From the NCBI GenBank assembly GCA_964583615.1, contig CAZOWM010000014.1, positions 6,280 through 70,279 of the forward strand: 64,000 nucleotides of DNA, in the 5' to 3' direction. Under the pieces are notes generated by a model. That model ran no database searches and was not told the DNA's origin. It saw only the letters and a list, made by a program, of their open reading frames with translations. This document shows positions 55,162 through 63,696 of the stretch, one piece after another. The position numbers and the translations under genes are program-made. Source of the DNA: CAZOWM01 sp964583615 (lineage in GTDB: Bacteria; Spirochaetota; B62-G9; DRHN01). The number at the start of each line of letters is the position of its first letter. Position 1 is the first letter of the stretch.

Positions 55162-56664
55162 ATGGGAGAGCACCCAATGGAAGAAAAATTGCTCGAAATG
55201 CGAAACATATCGAAACGGTTTCCCGGCGTGCTCGCGCTCGATCGGGTTTCTTTTGATCTGAGACCTGGAGAAGTGCACGGGCTGCTCGGGGAAAACGGCG
55301 CCGGGAAATCGACCCTCATAAAGATTCTTGCAGGCGACTACAGCAAAGATGAGGGGGAGATGTCCCTGCACGGCGAGCCGGTCGAGTTCCAGCGCCCGTC
55401 AGACTCGAAGGACAGGGGAATACGGGTGATTTATCAGGAGCTCAACACGCTCGACACACTTTCCGTGGCGGAGAATATCTTTGTTGGGGACCTTCCCAGG
55501 AAAAAGGGCCTGGGCACTGTGGACTGGAAAACACTCAACAATCAGGCGAAGAAGGTGCTTGCGAGGCTTCTCGTGAGCATCAATCCGAAGAGGATCGTCG
55601 GCGACCTGAGTGTACATGAAAAACAGATCGTCGAGATTGCGAAAGCCATCTACAAGCAGGCCGTCATTCTTGTAATGGACGAGCCGACCGCAGCGCTTGG
55701 AGAAAAAGATACCCAGTCGCTGTTCAATATCATCAAGAACCTGAAAAGCCAGGGTGTGGGCGTTGTGTACATCTCACATCGGCTCAAGGAAGTTTTTGAG
55801 GTCACGGACAGGGTCACGGTGCTCCGCGATGGGAAAAAGATCGGGACGGTGAACACGAAAGAGGCCACCCGGGACACTCTGATCACAATGATGGTCGGTC
55901 GTGAGCTCAAGGAGATGTACCCCAAGCGGGAGGTTCCGATAGGAGACACAATCCTTGAGGTGGAGAACCTCACCATCAACGGAATCGCGGAAGACATCGG
56001 TTTCAGCCTACGGGAAGGGGAAAATCTCGGGCTTTTCGGCCTTCTTGGATCCGGGAGGCAGAACATCGTGCGCGCTTTGTATGGGATTGACAAAATCGAC
56101 GGAGGGAAAATCACGATAAACGGGAAAGTCACGGTCATCGATACACCGGCGAAGGCGCTGCGGCTGAAGATGGGGTTCATGCCCATCGACCGGAAAATCG
56201 AGGGGCTTGCGCTTTCTTTGCCTGTAGTCAGCAACATCACGATGGCGAACATAGACAACCTGGGGAGCGGTTTTTTCATCGACCGGAGTCTCGAGCGCGA
56301 ACACGGCGAAAAATGGATAAAAGACGTGAATATCAAAACCCCCGGGCTCGACACTGAAGTGAACTCCCTTTCCGGCGGCAACCAGCAGAAGATCGTGCTC
56401 GCGAAACTGCTCGAGACAGGCGCCAAAGTCTTTATCATGAACGAGCCCACACGAGGTATCGATGTGGGCTCGAAGGTGGACATTTACCAGATGATGGAGT
56501 GCCTCTGTGAGGCTGGGGCGGGGATCATCATGATCTCCTCAGATCTGCCCGAGATACTGTCCATGTCCGACAGGATCATCGTGATATGCCAGGGGAAGGT
56601 CACCGCGGAGTTTTCAAGGCAGGACGCAAATCAGGAAAAGCTTTTGCATGCGGCAACAATTTAG
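55162..56664 (+). CDS. Sugar ABC transporter ATPase, RbsA/MglA type (two nucleotide-binding domains)
   Basis: The 500-residue protein has two fused ATPase domains. The first has Walker A GENGAGKST, a signature reading LSVHEKQ and Walker B VILVMDEPTAAL. The second has a degenerate phosphate loop (GLLGSGRQ), the signature LSGGNQQK and the Walker B-like FIMNEPTRGID. This asymmetry is normal for the ribose/galactose family. ATG 55162 or ATG 55177 (after GGGAGAG) may start it. It energises the two permeases that follow. Confidence 0.9.
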   Translation: MGEHPMEEKLLEMRNISKRFPGVLALDRVSFDLRPGEVHGLLGENGAGKSTLIKILAGDYSKDEGEMSLHGEPVEFQRPSDSKDRGIRVIYQELNTLDTLSVAENIFVGDLPRKKGLGTVDWKTLNNQAKKVLARLLVSINPKRIVGDLSVHEKQIVEIAKAIYKQAVILVMDEPTAALGEKDTQSLFNIIKNLKSQGVGVVYISHRLKEVFEVTDRVTVLRDGKKIGTVNTKEATRDTLITMMVGRELKEMYPKREVPIGDTILEVENLTINGIAEDIGFSLREGENLGLFGLLGSGRQNIVRALYGIDKIDGGKITINGKVTVIDTPAKALRLKMGFMPIDRKIEGLALSLPVVSNITMANIDNLGSGFFIDRSLEREHGEKWIKDVNIKTPGLDTEVNSLSGGNQQKIVLAKLLETGAKVFIMNEPTRGIDVGSKVDIYQMMECLCEAGAGIIMISSDLPEILSMSDRIIVICQGKVTAEFSRQDANQEKLLHAATI

Positions 56665-56679
56665 GGCGAGGGAATAAAG

Positions 56680-57660
56680 ATGGGTTCACGGACCGAGAAA
56701 AGCGCTCGAACCCAAAAACGGAAGCGGGTGAGGCTTTCGAGCGCCGCGATTCTCTTCATTTTTCTTCTTGTGATGGTCATCGCGTTTTCCGTGTTGAGCA
56801 AAGATTTTTACTCTTTTTACAATATTTCATCCATGCTGACGAACATCGCGTTCAGCGGCATCGTGGCAGGAACCCTCACCGTGGTGATGATCATGGGAGG
56901 CCTGGATATTTCGATCGGCGGAAACATCGCCTTTACCTCCTGTCTGGTCGCATACCTCTACAACCTGGAGAACGGGCCCGCCGTCGGCCTTATCATTCTC
57001 ATCGGCCTGGCTCTGGGAGCGGCAATCGGAACGTTCAACGGTTTTATTATCACCCGGCTCGATCTCAACCCGATCATCACTACACTGGGAACCATGGCGA
57101 TCACCCGCGGGATGGGCTATGTGCTGACCAGGAGCAGGTCTATTCTCATACTGGAAGAAGTGGTGGGGTTCATCGGGCGGGGGCTGATCCTGAAAATTCC
57201 GTTTCCGTTGTGGCTGTTCGTGATCGTCTTCATTGCACTGACGCTGATTATGGGAAAGACGAAGTACGGGCGAAAGATCTACAGCATTGGCGCAAACCCG
57301 GAGGCGGCCAAGCTCTCAGGGATCAATGTAAACAAGATAAAGTTCATCGCCTATCTCGTGAGCGGGACCGCCGCGGCTCTGAGCGGTATCATTCTGACGG
57401 GCCAGACCGCAGTGGGAATGCCGCAGCATGCGAACGGAATGGAGCTCGACGTGATCACCGCTGTTCTTCTCGGGGGCACCTCGCTTGCAGGCGGCAAAGG
57501 GAGCATACTGGGCACACTTGCGGGAGTGCTCATTTTGGGTGTGCTGTACAACGGCTTCACCATGATCGGCTTCAGGTACGTGCACATTCGGGTATTTCAG
57601 GGCATCATACTCATAGTCGTTGTCTCCCTGTACGAGATACGGGAAAAGAAGAAGTACTGA
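56680..57660 (+). CDS. Ribose-type ABC transporter permease (first)
   Basis: The 326-residue membrane protein has about eight to ten helices and the BPD_transp_2 family features: GGLDISIGGNIAFTS, DLNPIITTLGTMAITRGMGYVL, KYGRKIYSIGANPEAAKLSGINV and GGTSLAGGKGSILGTLAGV. GAGGGAATAAAG precedes the ATG, fifteen bases after the ATPase. It is one half of the channel. Confidence 0.92.
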   Translation: MGSRTEKSARTQKRKRVRLSSAAILFIFLLVMVIAFSVLSKDFYSFYNISSMLTNIAFSGIVAGTLTVVMIMGGLDISIGGNIAFTSCLVAYLYNLENGPAVGLIILIGLALGAAIGTFNGFIITRLDLNPIITTLGTMAITRGMGYVLTRSRSILILEEVVGFIGRGLILKIPFPLWLFVIVFIALTLIMGKTKYGRKIYSIGANPEAAKLSGINVNKIKFIAYLVSGTAAALSGIILTGQTAVGMPQHANGMELDVITAVLLGGTSLAGGKGSILGTLAGVLILGVLYNGFTMIGFRYVHIRVFQGIILIVVVSLYEIREKKKY

Positions 57661-57696
57661 CAGGAGGGCAGGAACGTCATTTTCTGAGGTGAGAAT

Positions 57697-58755
57697 ATGG
57701 CAGCATCCAACGAGACAGTCAAAAGAGAGAGAGGCGAGACGCTTGCAGGCAGGCTTTCTGAAGTGTTCGTGTACGGCAAGAGCATCGCCCCGGCCCTGAT
57801 CGTTTTACTGGCTTTGCTCATTCTCTATTTCAGCCTTGCAACACCCTACTTTTTTGCGTACATGAATTTCAAGGCGATCATCAGCAACATTCCTGTCATC
57901 GCGATCATGTCGGTGGGCATGACATTTGTCCTTCTCGTCGGGGGGCTGGACATCTCAGTGGGGTCGGTGCTGGGGTTTACCGCGGTAAACGTTGTTTTGT
58001 TTCACAACGCGGGCTTCAACGCGCTCATCATCGTGATGCTCGCAGCGCTGATCGGCGCGTTCTTCGGGGCATTTAACGGGTACATCATCACAAAGATCGG
58101 GATAAACCCCGTGATTACCACGCTCGGCACCATGGCCCTTGCCAGAGGACTTGCCTCGTGGTTTTCGCTCGACTTCGAGGTGCTCAAGGTCGGGAGGATA
58201 TTCGACCAGAAGTTTCTCAACATCGCGCGCACCTTCATTCCCAGAGAACAGCAGACCATTCCCATAACGCTCGTCTATGTCATTGTGCTGTACGTGTTCA
58301 TCTCACTGATCCTGAAGTACACGAAGTACGGAAGAAACGTCTACGCGGTGGGGAGTAACGAGTACGCTGCGCGGCTTGCGGGGATCAACACGACCCGCAT
58401 CAAATTCCTGAGCTATGTCATATCGGGCATCATGGCCTCTCTCGCGGGCGTCATCCTGGTGGCGCAGCTGAGCATCGGGCGTGACGACGCAGGCATGGGG
58501 TCCGAGCTTCAGGTCATCACCGCGGTTGTGCTCGGGGGAGTGAGCCTTTCCGGCGGAAAGGGAAACCTCCTGGGGGTGATCATCGCGGTGCTCATCCTCG
58601 GAGTGATCAGAAACGGGATGGTGCATCTCGAGGAAGTGATCGGGCTCTCCTACTACTGGCGCGAGGTGGTGAAGGGGGCGATCCTTATCCTCGCAATATC
58701 CATAGACGCGGCCCGCCTCATGGCGATAAAAAAGCGCCAGGTGGTGCGCCAGTAG
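57697..58755 (+). CDS. Ribose-type ABC transporter permease (second)
   Basis: The 352-residue protein is a second BPD_transp_2 permease. It shows GGLDISVGSVLGFTAVN, KIGINPVITTLGTMALARGLASWF, KYGRNVYAVGSNEYAARLAGINT and GGVSLSGGKGNLLGVIIAVL. It is clearly homologous to the first permease and the pair probably forms a heterodimer. GAGGTGAGAAT precedes the ATG. The transporter genes end here and a 213-base intergenic region with repeats follows. Confidence 0.92.
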   Translation: MAASNETVKRERGETLAGRLSEVFVYGKSIAPALIVLLALLILYFSLATPYFFAYMNFKAIISNIPVIAIMSVGMTFVLLVGGLDISVGSVLGFTAVNVVLFHNAGFNALIIVMLAALIGAFFGAFNGYIITKIGINPVITTLGTMALARGLASWFSLDFEVLKVGRIFDQKFLNIARTFIPREQQTIPITLVYVIVLYVFISLILKYTKYGRNVYAVGSNEYAARLAGINTTRIKFLSYVISGIMASLAGVILVAQLSIGRDDAGMGSELQVITAVVLGGVSLSGGKGNLLGVIIAVLILGVIRNGMVHLEEVIGLSYYWREVVKGAILILAISIDAARLMAIKKRQVVRQ

Positions 58756-58780
58756 CCGGGGCTCAGAGGCTTATTACACC

Positions 58781-58894
58781 GATTCTGGAGCGCTTTCTTG
58801 TAACGCAATTTATTGACCGATATCGGGACGTTTTCTTGTAACTCATTTTTTGGTTCGATTCCGGCTCGCTGTGTTTAACACCGAGTTGTATTAC
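58781..58894. repeat. Three imperfect 38-bp direct repeats
   Basis: Units begin at 58781, 58819 and 58857, each starting GAT. The first two share about 26 of 38 positions, including the run TTTCTTGTAAC; the third is more diverged. Downstream at 58902-58911 and 58918-58927 the decamer TTATGAAGAT is repeated, with the palindrome GAAGATCTTC between. The block lies directly before the corrinoid/MttB operon and could be its control region. Confidence 0.45.
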
Positions 58895-58968
58895 ATACCT
58901 GTTATGAAGATCTTCTTTTATGAAGATATTTTTTCGTACGTTTTTCCATATGAACGGGAGGATGGTCA

Positions 58969-59619
58969 ATGGCTTCTTCAACCCTTGATGAGCTGAAAAA
59001 GCTCGTGCTCGACTTCGACATGGACCGTGCGGAAGGTGTGGCCAAAAAAGCGATCGAAGAGGGGATCGACCCCCTCGCATGCGCGAACGCGCTGACCGAG
59101 GGGATACGCGAGATCGGCGACAAATTCGGGACAGGGGAGCTTTTTTTGCCCGACCTCGTGTGCGCCTCTGAGGTCGTGAAAAACGCCCTCCCGGTGATCA
59201 CAAAAGAGATCGAGCGGCGCGGCGGCACGCGGCAGGCGCTCGGCAGGGTGGTGATCGGCACGGTGTTCGGCGACATACACAGCATCGGAAAGAGCATGGT
59301 TTCGACCCTGCTCTTTGCATCCGGGTTCGAGGTGATCGACCTGGGAACAAACGTGAAATCCGGCGCGTTTCTCAGCGCGGTAAAAGAGCACGGCGCGGAC
59401 ATTCTGGCCATGTCCGCTCTTCTCACGACCACCATGATGGAGCAAAAAAACGTCATCGAGGGCCTGAAAAACCAGCAGATGAGAGACAGGGTAAAGGTGC
59501 TCGTGGGAGGAAGCCCGATCAACAAGGAGTTTGCAGAAAGCATCGGCGCGGACGGGTACGGCGCGACAGCGCCCGAAGGAGTAAAGGCCGCAAAGCGCCT
59601 TCTGGGTATAGAAGAGTAG
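58969..59619 (+). CDS. Corrinoid (methyl-carrier) protein, MttC/MtgC type
   Basis: The 216-residue protein has the helical cap (about 1-88, FGTGELFLPDLVCASEV) and the B12-binding domain with D102-I-H104-S-I-G107. SALLTTTMMEQ and VLVGGSPINKEFAE follow. GGGAGGATGG precedes the ATG. It would carry the methyl group removed by the MttB-family enzyme encoded next. It resembles the carrier at 1715 and the carrier domain of the 51999 fusion, so the window has three corrinoid modules. Confidence 0.92.
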   Translation: MASSTLDELKKLVLDFDMDRAEGVAKKAIEEGIDPLACANALTEGIREIGDKFGTGELFLPDLVCASEVVKNALPVITKEIERRGGTRQALGRVVIGTVFGDIHSIGKSMVSTLLFASGFEVIDLGTNVKSGAFLSAVKEHGADILAMSALLTTTMMEQKNVIEGLKNQQMRDRVKVLVGGSPINKEFAESIGADGYGATAPEGVKAAKRLLGIEE

Positions 59620-59696
59620 AAGAAATATTCTGAGTATACGAACCAAAAGTTCGGGAATGAAGCGCTGAGAGCGTTTTTTAAATAAAGGAGGGGCTC

Positions 59697-61148
59697 ATGA
59701 GGAGGGGGTTTCGAAGAAACTTCGAGCCGGTAAAGATCCTGACCGACTCCCAGATAGATTCGATTCATCTGGCGTCCCTTGACGTGCTCGAGAAAACAGG
59801 GGTGAAGTTCGAAAGCCGCCGCGCGCTCGAGCTTCTGGAAAAAAACGGGTGCACGGTCGACTACGACGAGAAGATCGCCCGCTTCCCGAGCTTTCTCGTG
59901 GAGGAGTGCATCAGAAAGACGCCGAGCAGCTTTATGGTGAAGGCCAGGGAGCAAAAAAACGACCTCCGGGTGGGCGGGAACACGCTCTACTTCATGTCTT
60001 CCGCGGGCGCCCGGTACACCGATGTGCGCACAGGCGAGGTTCGCATGGCGACAATGGAAGAAAACGACCTTGCGGTGCTCGTCTCAGACGCGCTCGACAC
60101 CATCGACGTGTTTCCTTCCTACACCCCCTACTTCGAGATCGAGGGCGTTGAGCCGGTGATGCTCTGCCCCACGAGCCTTGCGAGCAGGATCCGCTATACC
60201 TCGAAGCCGTCCCGCGGCGCGCAGGCGACCGACACCTACATATTCGAGACCCAGCTCGCCCAGGCAGTCGGGATGCAGCTTATCGGCGTGTGCGAGGCCG
60301 CTGCCCCGCTCTCATACCCTGAGGACGCCACAAATGCTGCCTTTGAGTACGCGGGCGCGGGGTTTCCCATGTTTATCGCAGCCGGTTCCGTCATGGGGGG
60401 GTCGGCGCCGGTCACTGTTGCCGGTGCGACAATCAGCAACAATGTGGAGCTTCTCTCAGTGGTGGTGCTCATACAGTGCATCAGCCCGGGCGCCGGGATC
60501 TGCGCAAACGACTTTGTGACCCCCATGGACATGTCAAGCGGGGGGTTTTTGTTCGGCGCGCTCGGCGTAAACCTCCACCAGATGGCCTTCAACCAGCTCT
60601 GGACACAGGTGTACAAAATCCCCACAGTCAACACAGGTGCGGCATTCTCGAACTCGAAGCTCATCGACTACCAGAGCGGGTATGAAAAGACCCACACCGC
60701 AATGGCCTCTGCGCTTTCCGGCGCGAACATGATCGTGCTGCACGGAGGCGTGACCGCGGAGCTTGCGTACAACCCCGTGCTCTCCATTATCAACGACGAC
60801 GTGGCGAACATCATCGGAAAGACCATTGAGGGGTTCGAGGTGAACGACGAAACCATGGCGCTCGAGCTCATCGAGGAGGTGGGGCCCGTTCCCGGCACGT
60901 TCCTGAACAAGACACACACCCGGCTCAACTGGAAAAAAGAGTACTACGTGCCGCAGGCGGCGGACCGCCTGAGCTACCAGGAGTGGGAGCAGCAGGGGAA
61001 GAAAACCGCAATCGACCTGGCGCAGGAGCGGATGGAGGAGATCATCGACACTCACACGCCCGATCCCATAACGCCTGAGCAGCAAAAAGACATCGACCGC
61101 ATCCTGAAGGATGCGCGGGCGCACTACAGAAAAAAGGGGTTGATGTGA
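59697..61148 (+). CDS. MttB-family (trimethylamine/betaine) methyltransferase without pyrrolysine
   Basis: The 483-residue protein matches the MttB superfamily in length and pattern: DVLEKTGVKFESRRALELLEKNGC, AREQKNDLRVGG, MTFCA-like MATMEEND, GGSAPVTVAGATISNN, NTGAAFSNSKLIDYQSGYEKT and GGVTAELAYNPVL. There is no internal amber codon and the gene ends in TGA. It therefore belongs with the non-pyrrolysine members such as glycine-betaine MtgB. AAAGGAGGGG precedes the ATG. It lies between its corrinoid protein and an L-rhamnose mutarotase, an unusual neighbour for this family that suggests a substrate with a sugar-like part. Confidence 0.9.
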   Translation: MRRGFRRNFEPVKILTDSQIDSIHLASLDVLEKTGVKFESRRALELLEKNGCTVDYDEKIARFPSFLVEECIRKTPSSFMVKAREQKNDLRVGGNTLYFMSSAGARYTDVRTGEVRMATMEENDLAVLVSDALDTIDVFPSYTPYFEIEGVEPVMLCPTSLASRIRYTSKPSRGAQATDTYIFETQLAQAVGMQLIGVCEAAAPLSYPEDATNAAFEYAGAGFPMFIAAGSVMGGSAPVTVAGATISNNVELLSVVVLIQCISPGAGICANDFVTPMDMSSGGFLFGALGVNLHQMAFNQLWTQVYKIPTVNTGAAFSNSKLIDYQSGYEKTHTAMASALSGANMIVLHGGVTAELAYNPVLSIINDDVANIIGKTIEGFEVNDETMALELIEEVGPVPGTFLNKTHTRLNWKKEYYVPQAADRLSYQEWEQQGKKTAIDLAQERMEEIIDTHTPDPITPEQQKDIDRILKDARAHYRKKGLM

Positions 61149-61180
61149 TTTTTGATCATTTTATGGAGGAAGTGTAAACG

Positions 61181-61501
61181 ATGAAACGCTACGCATTCGT
61201 GTTTAAAATAAAACCCGGGCTCAAAAAGGAGTATCAAAAGGCGCACGATGAAATCTGGCCTGACATGGCACGGGCGATCAATGACAGCGGGATCAACAAC
61301 TACTCGATCTTTTTCAGGGATGACGGCACGCTATTCGCCTATCTCGAGGCGAAAGACCCTGAAAAAGCGTTTGCCTACTTGGCAAAACAGGAGGTTAACG
61401 GCCGCTGGCAGAAAGCGATGGACCGCTATTTCGTGAAAAAAGACACCGGAACACTGGGGCCTGAAATGACAGTGCTTGAGGAAGTGTTTCACATCGACTA
61501 G
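61181..61501 (+). CDS. rhaM: L-rhamnose mutarotase
   Basis: The 106-residue product matches RhaM/YiiL (about 104 residues) along its length: FKIKPGLKKEYQKAHDEIWPDMARAI with the catalytic His, NNYSIFFRDDGTLFAYLE, and RWQKAMDRYF with the conserved Trp. The enzyme interconverts the alpha and beta anomers of L-rhamnose, and relatives act on other deoxysugars. The kinase and isomerase at the start of the island would use the product. It overlaps no neighbour and is flanked by methyltransferase genes. Confidence 0.9.
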   Translation: MKRYAFVFKIKPGLKKEYQKAHDEIWPDMARAINDSGINNYSIFFRDDGTLFAYLEAKDPEKAFAYLAKQEVNGRWQKAMDRYFVKKDTGTLGPEMTVLEEVFHID

Positions 61502-61519
61502 GCAGGAAAGGATGCAAAG

Positions 61520-62761
61520 ATGAACCTCAGAGAACGATTTTTGGCAGTCATGCGAAATTTCAACAGGGAAGTCACCCCGCCCAAGTGGGAGTTCGGCTAC
61601 TGGGGGGACACCATCAACAACTGGTATGAGGAGGGGCTCGTGAAAAAAGCCCCCCCGAAGATACCGCAAAAGATCTCCACCCCCACCAGTTCTCTGTACA
61701 CCCCGTGCTGGAACTCGATAAAAGGGGGAAAGCTCCCCGCGGGGATCGCGGTGCTCGGCGGCGGGCTCTACTACCCCACACAGGGAATGGCCATCGACAA
61801 CGACGTGCGAAACACCCTCAACATGGACATGGGGCAGGTGCTTGTAAACGTAAACCTCCTCTTTGATCCCATGTTCGAGCTGAAGATCTTCGAGGAAGAC
61901 GAGCACTACCTCACGTACATGGACATCGACGGAGTGAAGAGAAAGTTCATCAAGGAAACAGGGGTGATCCCGTCCGGCTTCGAGTGGATTATCAAAGATG
62001 AAAAAAGCTGGCAAAAGCTCAAAGCGGAGCGGATCAACACCGAAGATATACGCGGCCGCTTTCCCCCCAACTGGGACGAGCTCGTGAAAAAATACAAAAG
62101 ACGCGACTACCCCCTCGTGCTCGGCGGCTACCCCCACGGCTATTTCGGCACGCTCGCCCAGCTCATGGGCTACGAGCACCTGTTTTTGAACTACTTCGAC
62201 AACCCCGCGCTCATTCACGACATTCAGAAGACCTTCACTGACCTCTGGATCGCTGTGTACTCTGAGGTGCTCTCGGAAATCGACGTGGACATGTTCATCT
62301 TCTGGGAGGACATCTCTGCGGGGAGCGGGTCAATGGTTTCCCCGTCAGCAATCAGGGAGTTCATGCTTCCGTACTACAAGCGGCTCACCGGGTTTCTCAG
62401 GGCGCACGGCGTGGACATCATCTTCGTGGACACGGACGGCGACTGCTTCGACATCATCCCCCTGTTTCTCGAAGGGGGCGTGACCGGCATGTACCCCATC
62501 GAGGCAAGCTGCGGCATGGACCTCGTGAAGGTGCGAATGACCTTTCCCAGGCTCCAGCTCATGGGGGGGATCCCCAAGCTCGAGATCGCAAAGGGAGAAA
62601 AAAGGATAGGCGAGATCCTCGAGCCTGTGGGAAAAGTGCTGAAGTTCGGAGGATACATCCCATTCGGCGACCACCTCATTCCTCCTGAGGTGCACTGGAA
62701 CGAGTTCAAATACTACAGGGAAACCTTGAACCGGATGCTCGAGAAAAAAGGAGAATCATGA
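61520..62761 (+). CDS. UroD-family methyltransferase homologue, divergent metal site
   Basis: The 413-residue protein starts MNLRERFLAVMRNFNREVTPPKWEFGYWGDTINNWYEEG, here over 1-39, as in the UroD-related family, but is longer than the homologue at 50788. The position that carries His-x-Cys in zinc members reads D304-T-D-G, so both zinc ligands have changed. The later Cys is also absent around LMGGIPKLEIAKG. It may work without zinc, perhaps as the demethylating partner of the nearby corrinoid protein, or act on another substrate. Its stop overlaps the next ATG (ATGA). Confidence 0.78.
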   Translation: MNLRERFLAVMRNFNREVTPPKWEFGYWGDTINNWYEEGLVKKAPPKIPQKISTPTSSLYTPCWNSIKGGKLPAGIAVLGGGLYYPTQGMAIDNDVRNTLNMDMGQVLVNVNLLFDPMFELKIFEEDEHYLTYMDIDGVKRKFIKETGVIPSGFEWIIKDEKSWQKLKAERINTEDIRGRFPPNWDELVKKYKRRDYPLVLGGYPHGYFGTLAQLMGYEHLFLNYFDNPALIHDIQKTFTDLWIAVYSEVLSEIDVDMFIFWEDISAGSGSMVSPSAIREFMLPYYKRLTGFLRAHGVDIIFVDTDGDCFDIIPLFLEGGVTGMYPIEASCGMDLVKVRMTFPRLQLMGGIPKLEIAKGEKRIGEILEPVGKVLKFGGYIPFGDHLIPPEVHWNEFKYYRETLNRMLEKKGES

Positions 62762-63561
62762 TGGAACAGCTTCCCTACGAACTGAGCTTCTGCCACAAGT
62801 TCAACCTGCATAAGTGGCTCGGACTGAACATGGATGACTACGACCTTCGAACCATCGCCCGGATCTACGGAGTGAAGCTCCGTGCGCTGAAAAAAATCGA
62901 GGCCTCGTTTGAGAAAAACCTCGAAGGCCTCGCTCAAACCCTTCGCAGGGAAAAAGGGACAAAACCGACCCTCGACACCCCGGTCAGGGTGTGTGCGATC
63001 GGCGACTCGATCACAAGCGACCGGGAAAGCTACGCCAAGATTCTCGCGCGGCTCTGGAAAGACGATGCCAAGCGCACAATCATCGACTGCTCGGTGAGCG
63101 GCGACACGACCTACCATCTCATCGAGCGGTTTTACTCCACCATTGTGAGCGAGGAGTTCGACTGGGCCGTGCTGTTCATCGGCACAAACGACTGCCGCGA
63201 GCTCGACGACGATGCGCACATCTCGAATATCAGCCTCGATGAGTACAAGAGGAACATGCGCTTTCTCATGAAAAGCCTGCTCGACCGCGGAAAGACTGTG
63301 GTAAACGTCACCATCCCCTATGTGGACAACCTGCGCCTGCGGCAGATGTTCACCGAGAGCAACCAGCAGTACGACGACGAGCGGATCGACCGCACAAACG
63401 GCTTCATACGCGAGCTCTCGCGGGAGCACAACACCCATCTTGCGGAACTCGCGGAAGCGTGCAAAAACTACGGAGACGACGTGCTCGAGGAGGACGGCCT
63501 GCATGTGAACAGCCGCGGCCACATGCTCCTGTGCAGGCTGCTGTGGGACATTTTGCCGTGA
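62758..63561 (+). CDS. SGNH/GDSL-family hydrolase
   Basis: The 267-residue protein has the four SGNH blocks: AIGDSITSDRE (nucleophile Ser), SVSGDTTYHL, FIGTNDCRE, and DGLHVNSRGH with the catalytic Asp-His pair. An N-terminal helical region of about 75 residues precedes the fold. There is no signal peptide, so it acts in the cytoplasm. It would deacylate the imported compound or an intermediate. It is translationally coupled to the UroD-family gene upstream and ends the island. Confidence 0.85.
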   Translation: MMEQLPYELSFCHKFNLHKWLGLNMDDYDLRTIARIYGVKLRALKKIEASFEKNLEGLAQTLRREKGTKPTLDTPVRVCAIGDSITSDRESYAKILARLWKDDAKRTIIDCSVSGDTTYHLIERFYSTIVSEEFDWAVLFIGTNDCRELDDDAHISNISLDEYKRNMRFLMKSLLDRGKTVVNVTIPYVDNLRLRQMFTESNQQYDDERIDRTNGFIRELSREHNTHLAELAEACKNYGDDVLEEDGLHVNSRGHMLLCRLLWDILP

Positions 63562-63696
63562 GAAAGGGGCTAAAATCTTTTTTTTTACTCATCATTTATT
63601 GCGATACACCTGCAAAATGAGTTATCCTTACATATAAGATGTTTAAAGAAGACAATAAGCTCGATTTCGATCGTTGTTCAGATACATGGGTGCTGT

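Noticed and set aside
58756..58968. Cobalamin riboswitch upstream of corrinoid protein genes
   Set aside because: No B12-box-like GCCACTG element or matching stem structure was found here or at 2363-2665. The region contains direct repeats instead.
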